NCBI GenBank assembly: GCA_002633025.1 | Contig: NMRB01000094.1 | Location: 412,032-476,031, forward strand | DNA: 64,000 nt | DNA from: Notospermus geniculatus | Lineage: Eukaryota > Nemertea > Pilidiophora > Heteronemertea > Lineidae | Reading direction: 5' to 3' | Part shown: positions 12,332-24,100 of the stretch, piece by piece | How positions within the stretch are numbered: the first letter of the stretch is position 1 | Layout of the letters: the number at the start of each line of letters is the position of its first letter | The notes under the pieces: model-generated | The model's database searches: none | The model's input: the letters and a program-made list of their open reading frames with translations, nothing else | What the model was told of the DNA's origin: nothing | Made by a program: the position numbers and the translations under genes

Positions 12332-12786
12332 AGTTTGGTTGCGTCTTCCTCGTGGCTTAAACACGGTGCCAGGATTGGAAGGGGTCATGAAGTGTCGAGA
12401 ACTAGTCTACTTACGGAAGTCACCGTCACCTAAACCTTGCAACTTTTGTTTTAGTGATAAGAGACAGCAACGAACCAGCAACCGCTGGTTATCGTAGCCG
12501 AGGACATGCCTGCTACAATCTACTACTGCCAGTATAAAAGGGCGCCGCACACCTGCGACTAAAATGGGGGTGACTACAGATGCGACTACTACGTCGCCTG
12601 CGATAATTACCTTTGAGGTCGATCAGTGGTGTCATCCGCGACATCACTGATCTTCCAAGGAAGCATTTGTCGCAAACAAGTCAACAAAAACTAAAAAAAC
12701 TGAAAATACGTTCAGTCGCTTCTGTGGTCGCAAGGCCGGTCGCCTAGAAAATCGCTCGAAAAATCGCTAGTGTGCGGTACCCTTAA

Positions 12787-12990
12787 AGGAGCACGGTATT
12801 GCCACTTTTTCTCGACAGCCGGCGCCACCGCGCCACTCTCCAACCCGAGGGTCGAACTACGTTTCGGCGAATGACCCGATTTTCTGCGTACATTTTGTAA
12901 TGCATTTTTGTAGTTCGTCTTACTGCCACTAGGTGGCTCCCCCTACGTCGGCAGTCAAATAACGCATTTGAGATCCAATACCGTGCTCCT
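12787..12990. mobile_element. MITE with TTAA target sites
   Basis: Terminal repeats 'aggagcacggtattg' and 'caataccgtgctcct' are perfect. TTAA lies directly outside both ends (12783-12786 and 12991-12994), the target used by piggyBac-type transposases. No open frame; non-autonomous. Confidence 0.85.
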
Positions 12991-13779
12991 TTAAACGAAC
13001 AACTCTCATTTACCTCGACCACAAGCTCTACACTCACAGTATCACTCCTGCTTCCGATTGTGTGCTCAGCTCGCGAAAACGGCAACGCTATAGCTAAACC
13101 CTATCACACTCAAATCCTGGTAAACATACTTGTTGCCTGGAGGCAATCTCCTGAGGATCAGCTGGAGTAGTCTTCTTGCAGTTTACCCTAACTAACCACG
13201 GCTCTGGCATACTAATGGCTGGTTTAGAATGGAGATCTCTTCACAAGTCAACGAATTGTATTTCTTCTTCATGTGACTCAACAGGCAACTGCAGTCGATT
13301 TTTAATTCGCTTGACTTGAAGTGTATTTCTTTTCGGTGTTTCTTAATGAGGATGTGACACTTGAAATCTCTTAATGAGAGGTGAACTAGGTCTCGGTTTC
13401 GCAACTTTTATTTCAGTGAAAGGTGCTAGCACATCGAAGTAGAGTACTACATGTAACCTCTCCAAGTTCGGCGCTGCAGCTATTGTAAAACGCCAACGGG
13501 TTGATAAAACGTCGGATCTTAGGTCCGTTTGTGTACTGGGTCGAGAAGGGGTTAGCACCATCTATATCATGAAGGAGTTATAAGACCTAGAAGGGGTTTG
13601 GGTAAGGGTCAGTTTTATCCATTATGTGCAATCATCCTCAGCCTTTAGCCCTACCCCAAAGGGTCCGAGTGTTCGCTGCCAGTAGATTTGTTTACTTCTG
13701 GATACTCTTGAGAATCGATTTCAGGCCAATCCTGACGTGAATTTTATCCTATAAGGGGGCCCTGATATACCGTACACTG

Positions 13780-13937
13780 TCATAGTTCTTCACCCTGCCC
13801 CTAAAATAGAAACGGGTTTCTAAGGTGAAAGACATTGCTTCCTACCAGATTCGAACCCATGGACCCTCGCATTAGGCATCAATCGCCAGCACTAAGGGGC
13901 AGCACGCCTTAACCACTAGGCCAAATCCCCATCTTCA
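13780..13937 (-). mobile_element. tRNA-derived SINE-like element (second copy about 14965-15125)
   Basis: On the minus strand it reads 'ggcctagtggttaaggcg', a long variable-arm-like stretch, then 'gggttcgaatctgg', the layout of a class II (Leu/Ser-type) tRNA head. The following 'aggaagcaatgtctttca' is body. Its duplicate near 14965-15125 belongs to the second copy of the 1.18-kb segment. Confidence 0.6.
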
Positions 13938-14037
13938 AAAAAGATGGTTCAAAGAGTGGCGCAGTGACGCACATCGCGTCTGATTATGTTGGTTCGATTC
14001 TCAGTCCTGGTGTACGTGTATTAATTTCTCTTTTCAG

Positions 14038-14233
14038 CTAACTGTAACAAAACATGGCGGAGTACAGACCTCGAGGATACTATTGCCAAGCCTCTGACTA
14101 TCAGTATGACGGTACGCGCCCAGGACTTCAAGAAAACGATCAAATGTCTGATGAACTTCGTGGGCCGACCGAACGAAATCGTCATGGTGAAGGTCACGAG
14201 TGTAAGAACGGGATCCTTTGACAAGAAGTTGGG
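14038..14233 (+). pseudogene. Extra copy of the first CUB exon (probable alternative haplotype)
   Basis: This 196-base exon copy encodes the same residues as 15221-15416, with the same acceptor and the same GC donor. No downstream exon follows before the N at 14287. The upstream in-frame ATG at 13986 meets a TAA after 12 codons, unlike in copy 2. I treat it as a redundant assembly copy, not a second functional exon. Confidence 0.65.
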
Positions 14234-15171
14234 GCAAGTAAAATTTCTTCTAAATGGCGGCAAGTTAACTTCAGAGCCGACAGGTGNCCTATCACACTCA
14301 AATCCTGGTAAACATACTTGTTGCCTGGAGGCAATCTCCTGAGGATCAGCTGGAGTAGTCTTCTTGCAGTTTACCCTAACTAACCACGGCTCTGGCATAC
14401 TAATGGCTGGTTTAGAATGGAGATCTCTTCACAAGTCAACGAATTGTATTTCTTCTTCATGTGACTCAACAGGCGACTGCAGTCGATTTTTAATTCGCTT
14501 GACTTGAAGTGTATTTCTTTTCGGTGTTTCTTAATGAGGATGTGACACTTGAAATCTCTTAATGAGAGGTGAACTAGGTCTCGGTTTCGCAACTTTTATT
14601 TCAGTGAAAGGAGCTAGCACATCGAAGTAGAGTACATGTACTAACCTCTCCAAGTTCGGCGCTGCAGCTATTGTAAAACGCCAACCGGTTGATAAAACGT
14701 CGGATCTTAGGTCCTTTTGTGTACTGGGTCGAGAAGGGGTTAGCACCACCTATATCATGAAGGGGTTATAAGACCTAGAAGGGTTTGGGTAAGGGTCGGT
14801 TTTATCCATTATGTGCAATCGTCCTCAGCCTTTTCCCGGTACCCCAATGGGCCCGAGTGTTCGCAGCGAGTAGATTTGTTAACTTCGAGGTACACTTGGG
14901 AATCGACTTCAGGCCAATCCTACGTGACTTTTAGACCATAAGGGGGGGCTGATATACCGTACACTGTCAAAGTTCTTCACCCTGCCCCTAAAATAGAAAC
15001 GGGTTTCTAAGGTGAAAGACATTGCTTCCTACCAGTTTCGAACCCACGGACCCTCGCATTAGGCATAATCGCCAGCACTAAGGGGCAGCACGCCTTAACC
15101 ACTAGGCCAAATCCCCATCTTCAAAAAAGATGGTTCAAAGAGCGGCGCAGTGACGCACATCGCGTCTGATT

Positions 15172-18100
15172 ATGTTGGTTCGATTCTCAGTCCTGGTGTA
15201 CGTTTATTTTCTCTTTTCAGCTAACTGTAACAAAACATGGCGGAGTACAGACCTCGAGGATACTATTGCCAAGCCTCTGACTATCAGTATGACGGTACGC
15301 GCCCAGGACTTCAAGAAAACGATCAAATGTCTGATGAACTTCGTGGGACGACCGAACGAAATCGTCATGGTGAAGGTCACGAGTGTGAGAACGGGATCCT
15401 TTGACAAGAAGTTGGGGCAAGTAAATTTCTTCTAAATGGCGGCAAGTTAACTTCAGAGCCGACAGGTGCTGCAACACAGCAACTACCAGGCGCCCCTCTG
15501 TATCCCCCACCCCATCCCACTTAAAAAGATTCCAGCGAGTCTATGGATTGCCCGGAAGCAGAAAAGCAATACACAGAAGAAAGATATCAACTCGAGTGGA
15601 GACTCAAAGTCTCACTATGGGGACAAAATGGTTCGAAATACCTTTTGTCTCAAAATGAAACGGAAAATATTTTGGGCCGAGAGACTGGCAGTCTTATTCA
15701 GAGATCACTCAACTCAGATTGAGATGTCATTGTCTCGGGCCGAAATATTTTCTGTTTCATTTTGAGTCGAAAAGTATTTCGAACCATTTTATCCCTATAG
15801 TGAGATTTGAGTCTCCACTCGAGTTGATTTCTTTTTTATGTGTAGAACGACCACAGTGAGTGGTAAAGGAAGACAGTGGAAGACAGACAGTCATCGTCGG
15901 TTGCGATGTACATTTACGTACATGTAGTACTAAGTAGGCCTACACATAACTTGCGCTGTCTTTTTCAGGACGTGCGTATTGGGCCACTTGAAGATCTTCG
16001 ACGGTCTGACCTTCGATTCGGCCAGTTTTCCTCCGACGGTTCTGTGCGGGCACCACGAGGCTGAAGGGCCCTTGCCACAGCGCATTCTCGTCAAGAGGTT
16101 CACGTCCCAATCCTCAGCGAAGGTCGAGTTCTACGTCTTGAAAGCCTTCTCGCAGTCAGGGTTTGACATCGAGGTCACTTTTTACGACAAAAGTAAGCTA
16201 TGACAAATCGTCGAATATCTGTCACAGAATGGCGCAGTGGAAACATCTTTGCTTGCACCACTGAAGTTCCGTGTTCGACCCCCGGTCGGAGCCATTCTTC
16301 ATGTGATAAAGAGGGCGACTCCTTTTGACAATGCAGGTTTTCTTCAATCGCTTCGGTTTCCTCTTGCAGTAATTGCTATAGAGCCGGCAATGCCGTATTT
16401 GCTGCTTGGCACTCAAGTCGAGATATTTTACAAATCAAAAATATACTTCGAGGAACGAACCGATGTGAACAAAAACGAATTTGCAAGAGCAATAAAAAAA
16501 GAATGACCAGTTGTGCATGATTTCAGTATCATGGTTATTAATTTCAGATAACAAACAAGGGCTTAAACAGGGATACGGTAGTTATGCAGTCACGCAGGGT
16601 CGGATAGCAGGGACGAGTGAGTATACCCAGTATTTAAGCGACTAAATAAGGGAAAAGGGTCTTCATTCAGCCAAGAACGCTTACGAAGAGAAGCAACCCC
16701 TCATCCAATATGGCTGCCACAGCAACCATCTTGATTTTCGTTTCCGATATGGCCGCCAAGGCAACCATCTTGATTTTCGTTTCCGGATGTTTCAGACTGA
16801 ATGCATGAGCATACTACAACCAAATTTTGGTGATACGTTGCCCTTCACTAGAGGAAGGTTCCTTTCAATTGGGGGTGCCACCCTTCGTCCACCATAGCCA
16901 CCAATGTGACTTCCGACTCCGAATATTTCAGACTGAATGCATGAGCATAATATCTCGACCATTTTGCTTGCCCCATAATGGGGAACTTGCATGACGCAAG
17001 GCGGCGCTACTGCCGATACGATTGAAAGCATTATTTGCATGTACCACGGGGAAAAACTTACCACCACCAGATACCAACAACTTTGCATTCCACGCCACGC
17101 AGGATGGCTTCAGTTTTGACATAATCCCTCAGAATTGTCGCGTTATTTTCGGCTAAGGATTAACTCAAAAAGAGCCTTGGAAAATGGACACTTGGGTCTG
17201 ATCGATGATAAACCGCGCAGGTTCTTCGTTGGATTTTTAGCTCCAGTAGCTCTCTAAAGTTTCATAACTTCTTTCATCTGCAGAGTGTGACTGGCTGATA
17301 CCAGTTGAGACGTGCTTGCAAAAATGCTATTTCGTCACCCCTGGTTACCCCGGCATTTATCCTCCGAACACAAAATGTCGCTACTACCTGACGAACGTGG
17401 TTGGACAGAGGGTCGAACTGTACATGGCGGGTAGCTTTCGGGTTAAGTTCGACATGAAAAAGAGGTGAGAAATTAAATTAAAGGCAGGATCTCCACTCTC
17501 TACCAGGGGAGGGCAGCCTTACTCTATACGATTGTATAGTTGGTAGTAGGAAGCAATTCTCTAAAAGTGCCCAAAGGTCAACATTGGTCCCTTTATTCAA
17601 TTATTAATATTATATCATTACATTATTCATTATCAAATTTACGAATATTGAACCTAGCGGCCAAGATCAGAACTAAACTGCAGATGTGTCTCTGCCCCTT
17701 ACAGTGACGACTGCAGTGAGGATTACGTCAAGGTATACGAAGGAAATAGCACAGAAAGTCCTGTGATCGGAAATTTCTGCGGTCAAGACGGAAAGGTGAT
17801 GATCTCTAAATCGGAATCCCTATTGGTTGAATTCGAGAGCGGCCCTGGCGGACCAAAATGGGACTACAGCGGATTCGAAGCGAGGGTTGTTACAAGATGG
17901 GGCAGTGAGTATATACATATTACACACATGCAGATTGAGAGAGGGAGTCCTCGCCAACGTCGTCTTCAGGCCTGTATTACTGAGGTCTTCTCGTATATCA
18001 TTCATTGTGTGTATGATTATTGACTATAGGCTTAAATGCCAACCGAATAGAACCGTAAAGCAAGGTTCATTAGCACACGGAATTGGTCCGATTCAGGTCC

Positions 18101-21100
18101 GTAAAAAATCTATCAAATGGACTTCGGCGTTGTCGTATCCGGAAAACTAGGGGCAACCGGACTGGAAAAGGATCGGATCCGTGTGCCAATGAACCTTGCC
18201 TAACCGCTGCTGCGGGCCCACGAAATGTGCGGGGCTCGTTTACGTAGATTGCACAGCCAGCATAGGAAGACGGCATTGGCGGGGACTCCCATCCNGATTA
18301 CGTCAAGGTATACGAAGGAAATAGCACAGAAAGTCCTGTGATCGGAAATTTCTGCGGTCAAGACGGAAAGGTGATGATCTCTAAATCGGAATCCCTATTG
18401 GTTGAATTCGAGAGCGGCCCTGGCGGACCAAAATGGGACTACAGCGGATTCGAAGCGAGGGTTGTTACAAGATGGGGCAGTGAGTATACATATTACACAC
18501 ATGCAGTTTGGGAGAGGGAGTCCTCGCCAACGCCGTCTTCAGGCCTGTATTACTGAGTTCTTCTCGTATATTATTGTGTGTATGATTATTGACTATAGGC
18601 TTAAAGCGAATTGATAGTGGATTTTATTTCCGTTTGGCTGGTGTTTGTAAACACAAAATTTCAGCCAATCAGAATGCACGAACATTTCTTTGTTGACATT
18701 CTGGAGAAGTTTGTTTACATTTTTTCCCGAAAATTCGTCCCCTTTCAAATTCTATTTCTAAATCAATTTTTTTCGATATCAATTCGCTTTAAATGCCAAC
18801 CGAATAGAACAGTAACCCCTAGTGCGGGCCAACGAAATGTGCGGGGCTCGTTTACGTAGATTGTACAGCCAGCATCGATAGGAAGTCGGCATTGGCGGGG
18901 ACTTCCGTATATCGTACCGTGGCGAAATCTGAAGAACTAGGTAGAAACCAAACGCAACACAACAAGCTGCTTCATAAATTGGTGACGCATCGCTTTATTT
19001 CAGTTTCCCGAACAGGCTCTAAGATTCCTGATACACTGTGTGACTGGGTCTTCGACCGACCGGACAAGACCACGGAAGGGACCCTGAATACAGCCGACCA
19101 CAAGCTTCCAAGGGGATCGATATGTAACTACAAGTTCAGAGCCAGCCCACACCAACGGATAGAATTCCTCATCATAATCAGAAAAATGGGGTAGGTATAA
19201 TAAATAACAAACGACGCTTGGTGTTACTTCAGGGAAATTAGGGCTGACACCTCTGCTGAGATTTGGCATGCATGGTACACCTAATGTGAGATTTAAGAAA
19301 ATGTCCGTTTGTCTTTCATTTGCAGTCAAAATTGCGAGGATTACCTGGAAGTAGATGACGAACAACAGAGCAACAATCCAGCCATGAAGATCTGCTTGAA
19401 AGACCTGGCACAACCCGGCAAACGAAACGAATTCAAATTCACAACGAAAGGTCCAAATGCAACCATCAGATATGTTCATAATGGTGGACAAATATCGAAC
19501 CAGGAACCTATCTTCATCGACTACTTGTTCCAGCCAGGTAACTGACCCGTTGATATAAATGTTCCTTGAGTAAAACAGACCGAGAAACAGGTTTAATCAA
19601 CCTCCGTGCCTTTGGGATGCTTGAGTAAAAACTCCATGGAGTCCGGCAAAAAGGGGGGTTAAACATCATGGCTAATAGAATACAGGCATTCGTTGGTTAA
19701 TCAAAGCATGATATAGTAGAACCAGAAACTGGATGTTGTCAGTCTCGTCAGTTCTCGCGAGGTTTGTTGTAGTTGTCAACTTGTTGTTTGTGAGACCTGC
19801 GCATGTGTAGACATTACGCCTGTTTTCTTTCATAGTAGATCAAATTCTATATTAGATGCTTTGTCGTACTTCGTAATTGCTAATCGTCCTATACTCGCTC
19901 TCTTCCTCGATGAGTACGATAAGGATTGGACTGCCGGACACCGGTTTTCCCCTACTCAGAGGCAGGCCACCAAAAAATTCACAGCGTCAATATCTTACAT
20001 GTACCTAGTTGGAAGCTCAGTAGAACAGGCTCCAAATAAGCCAAGTGAAAACAACGTACTCTGCGGTTACAAAATATATACATGTACCATTTTTTCCAAA
20101 CTGAAAATCTAACGTTACCAACATACAACAGTAACATCAATACAGGGGTACTTCGTTCTGAATGAGAACTAAGGCATGTACGTTTGTTTGGACGTACATG
20201 TACTTTTTTTCAGTATCAAATTTACAATCGTCCAGGCCTCAAGCCCGAAGCACACGAGGCAACCTCTTGCTCATTGCCAGCAATTTACTGTAAAGTAACA
20301 GAGATGAACATTGCTCGTGTGCGGATGGTGATAAGCACGATGCGTTGCTTTGCACGTTCTCTTGCTCATTGCCAGCAATTTGCTGGAAAGTAACAGAGAT
20401 GAACATTGCTCGTGTGCGGATGGTGATAAGCACGATGCGTTGCTTTGCACGTTCTCTTGCTCATTGCCAGCAATTTGCTGGAAAGTAACAGAGATGAACA
20501 TTGCTCGTGTGCGGATGGTGATAAGCACGATGCGTTGCTTTCCACCAAACGTGCAATTTCTCAAGAAACCAGTAGCCATTTTTTAATATTTCTATTCTTT
20601 AGACCCGAATTATAATGCGACCGGTACAATTACGAAGGACAGCAAACCAAACTCCGTCACAGGTAGGTATGATGAGGGATATTGGATTGGTTCCCGATCC
20701 TACCGCTAGGGTGCGAAGAGTAGATTTGGTTTTGTGCTGGTTGTTCCTTTGTTGCATTTCTGATTTGAATAGAGTAATCCCTCCGAACCTCAGAAGCTTT
20801 TTTTACGAATTGAATCCGAAGATGAGGCCAAATATTATGGACAACATTGGGCGAACTCAATGTAGGCCTACTGCAGGAGGAAACCGGAGTACCTGGAGAA
20901 AAGCTTTGCCAGCAAGGAAACAACCAGCGACAAACTGAACTAACTATTCATACCCGGATAAAGATTGGGAAGGAACCAAGGGTATACCACAGGATGATCC
21001 GAGCTGGGTGGTTTCCATTCGCCCACGCACGAATCTTCGCATGTAATTGTAGCATTGGACGTAACTATCTATGACTTCACTTCCTTTCTGTCAGCATTCG

Positions 21101-24100
21101 AAGGCTGAAGCAGTGAAAAACACTGTCCATTCTAACAACGTCGTCTGCAGTTTTAGAAGCGAATGAATTCATACAGTACACATCCGGAGTGGTAAAATCC
21201 TCGTGACGAATTTGTTACATTTAGGGGTGAGGGCGGGGGCACGCAGCTTTTATTCGCGCCGTCGACATCCAAACACTGAACGCGAAGGTATCTGACAGAA
21301 ATTAACCTCTGAATGTATATGTACACGTACATGTTCACGTACATGGCACTTGTATATGTTGTACGTACATATTGTACGTACATGTAGGCCTGTAGCCTAT
21401 ATCGCATTTAATGTACATGCTAATGTACAGAGGTGCGTTCTGCAGTGTCAGCATACAATGCACTTCTGCAGTGGTTCAGGTTGTAGTTGTCTGTGTGTGA
21501 CTATGGTCCCAAAGTAGACTTACGTTTTTTATTCCTTAGAACCAAAAATTGAACCCACTTTCACCACCACCTCCAGCACAGGTAATATCGGAGTTAAGCC
21601 TAAAAAAAGCCACAAAAATGAAACAAAGCTGCCAAAAGGTAGGTAGGGAAATCGGGAAAAAAAATTGAACGTTTGGCAATGCTTTTCATCAAATCATGCC
21701 CATTAAAAAAACTAGACTCCTGTGGTACTAACTTCCGTCGCATGGAGAAGATAAGGGTCAAGCTAAAGTTAAGCCAACATAGTTAGTTATTTTTAACGTA
21801 AGCTTCGAAGGGTTCAACACCAGAGGCTTCGGTCTGGTATAAAGCAAAATACATCTGTACATACAAAACATGTAGTATCAATGGTGAAAAACTAAAAAGT
21901 GCTAATCGCTTTTGTCGGTTGGTACGTTCAACAAAAGTCCCAACGCGTCTAAATGTCTCGCAACATCCTGGAATCCACGAGGTCCTCTTTAATATTTCTA
22001 TTCTTTAGACCCTGTTTATAACGCAACTGGCACGGGTAACAATGGCGTAATATCAGACAATGGCCGCACGAGTGAAACAAGGTCCCAAAATGGTAGGTAT
22101 GAGGATGGTCTTTGGGGCGAACTCTATGAGTACTTCACACGGAGAACTTCCGTCGGAGTAATTTCCAGGGCCGTAGCTGGCGCCCCCCCCCCCCGAGGTC
22201 ACCGACAACCGTGTTTTTCATTGGCCGAAATTGCAAAAGTGAGTGCCCCCTCCCAAAACACTAGCTACGGCCCTGATTTCGAAGTCCATCTGAAAGAATT
22301 TCAACTAGTAAGGTGCTTCTTTCAGCAAATGACGGCGAAACTTAAGTCCATTGGTTACTGATCTAGCCACGTGCCACTAGCAACCAATCAAGGCCTACGC
22401 CTCATAAATTATGCAAAGTATAAAACGTTGCCTTTTGACGGAAGTCCGCTGGCTGTGTGTATTCTAGGAGTTCATGATACCAGCGTTGTTTTCTGTGGCA
22501 CATGTTCTTGTAATGTTTACTCAAAGAATGGCACCTTACACGACTTACTTGGCACTACCGCATCCACAGCCTAACATCTGTTGCACGTAACTAGCATGTT
22601 GTCATGTGCACACATGTAGACACCTGCATGTTTCGGTGTTGTCAGGTATAGACAGACGAGTCTTTTGGGTGCGTAATTATTGTCTCGTCAAAATTCTCTG
22701 GGATGGAAACTACCAGATCCCGGTCAGTGCCGGCCTACCTGCCCCCAACCCAACCCCTATCCCTACGACGACAACCACAGACGACTTGTTTGGATAGGAA
22801 TCATATTGGATTGGATTGGGTGGGATTGGATTTCTCCCTCATGGTTAAAGCAAAAGCATTATCGATCCTGGTCAGTGAGGAAGAGGCCATCTCAAGCTAT
22901 TATAAAGCCGCCCATACACGGCGCAATATTATTGCACAATATGGGGCCCAAATGGGTGGTTGTGTGCTTCTAGCATGATAATTAGAAGAAAGATTGACAA
23001 TAATATTGCCCATTGTGATCCTCATATTGTGCAATAATATTGATCGTGTATGGGCCGCTTTAGGCACCAAGGTTTAGTGTCCCATGTGATGGACGTAAGA
23101 AGCCAGGAATGATAAATCCCATATGGCCGGCCAAGTCTGGGTTCGAACCTGCAGCTTGCTATAAGCGAACATTACATGTATAACGACAGGCATGACAGGC
23201 AATCAGAATTCAGTTCGGCCTTTTCGGGATGTTGTCTGATATGGTGAGCATAATGAGTCAATACCAACGATGCATCCAGACGGCGTATTATTTGAGTTTC
23301 GATCACTTTGGCTGAAGTTTGTTCTCCGGCATGGAATGTTTAGTGTTAGTGCTTGTAGTTGTTGCTACTGTGTGATTGTCAGCGTGATATCTTTTTACCA
23401 GTTATAGAATCTGATGCCGCTCCGATACACGATGCCATCCACACAATTTGTACATTGAGGACTTGTGCGGTAACATTCAGTTTGACCCTAGAGAAATCAA
23501 GGGCCGTATTCTAAAACCTTTCTTAACTCTTAAGATTTGCCTTTAGCTATTGTTTGCAAGGCAGAATACAAAAAGTTAAAGTGGACCTTACAGTTAAGGA
23601 GGCTTCTAGAATACGGGCCTAAGACCCGTAGTCCCACCGTGAGAAACAATACAGGCAGTCATCAGGAGGCACTGGCATTAGATTCTATCACACCTTCAAT
23701 AAAAATAGAAAAGCATTTTACAAAGGAACATTGTAATAAACAAATGACGTATTGTGAATGGTCACAGCCTAGTGTCACGCATATTAATACGTTTTGTGTG
23801 TGGTCATAGACCAGTCTCATGCACATAGAATCTTGTCGAATCACGTTTTGCGGACGGTCATAGATCAGTTTCACGCACACTTAGTATCGAGTCACGTTTT
23901 GTGTATGGTCATAGATCAGCTTCATGCACATTGAGTAATTATCAAGTGACGTTTTGTGTATGGTCATAAAGTAGATCAGTCTCATGCATATTGAATAATA
24001 TCAAATGACGTTTTGTGTATGGTCATAGATCCGTCTCATGCACATTGAACAATATCAAATGACGTTTTGTGTATGGTCATAGATCAGACTCATGCATATT

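Larger units (their letters stand above)
13100..15470. repeat. 1.18-kb segment present twice across a single N (probable allelic duplication)
   Basis: 13100-14286 and 14288-15470 are nearly identical, separated by one N at 14287. Both hold an antisense tRNA-like element and the first recognised exon of the CUB gene. Copy 1 stops abruptly at the N just after that exon; only copy 2 continues into the following intron and exons. This pattern fits two haplotypes of one locus placed in tandem by the assembler. Confidence 0.8.
17721..18905. repeat. Segment present twice across a single N, with different MITE content
   Basis: 17721-18294 and 18296 to about 18905 are near-identical except for two insertions. 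One N (18295) separates them. Copy 1 carries the MITE 18059-18200; copy 2 carries the MITE 18605-18788; each copy has the clean empty site of the other's element. Best read as two haplotypes joined by the assembler. Confidence 0.85.

Noticed and set aside
14021-14398. Minus-strand frame of about 125 codons crossing the N at 14287
   Set aside because: It is antisense to the first CUB exon and includes an unknown base at an artificial join.
18296-18556. An additional half CUB domain
   Set aside because: The copy lacks a splice acceptor and starts at an N; adding it would also break the CUB pattern and phase.
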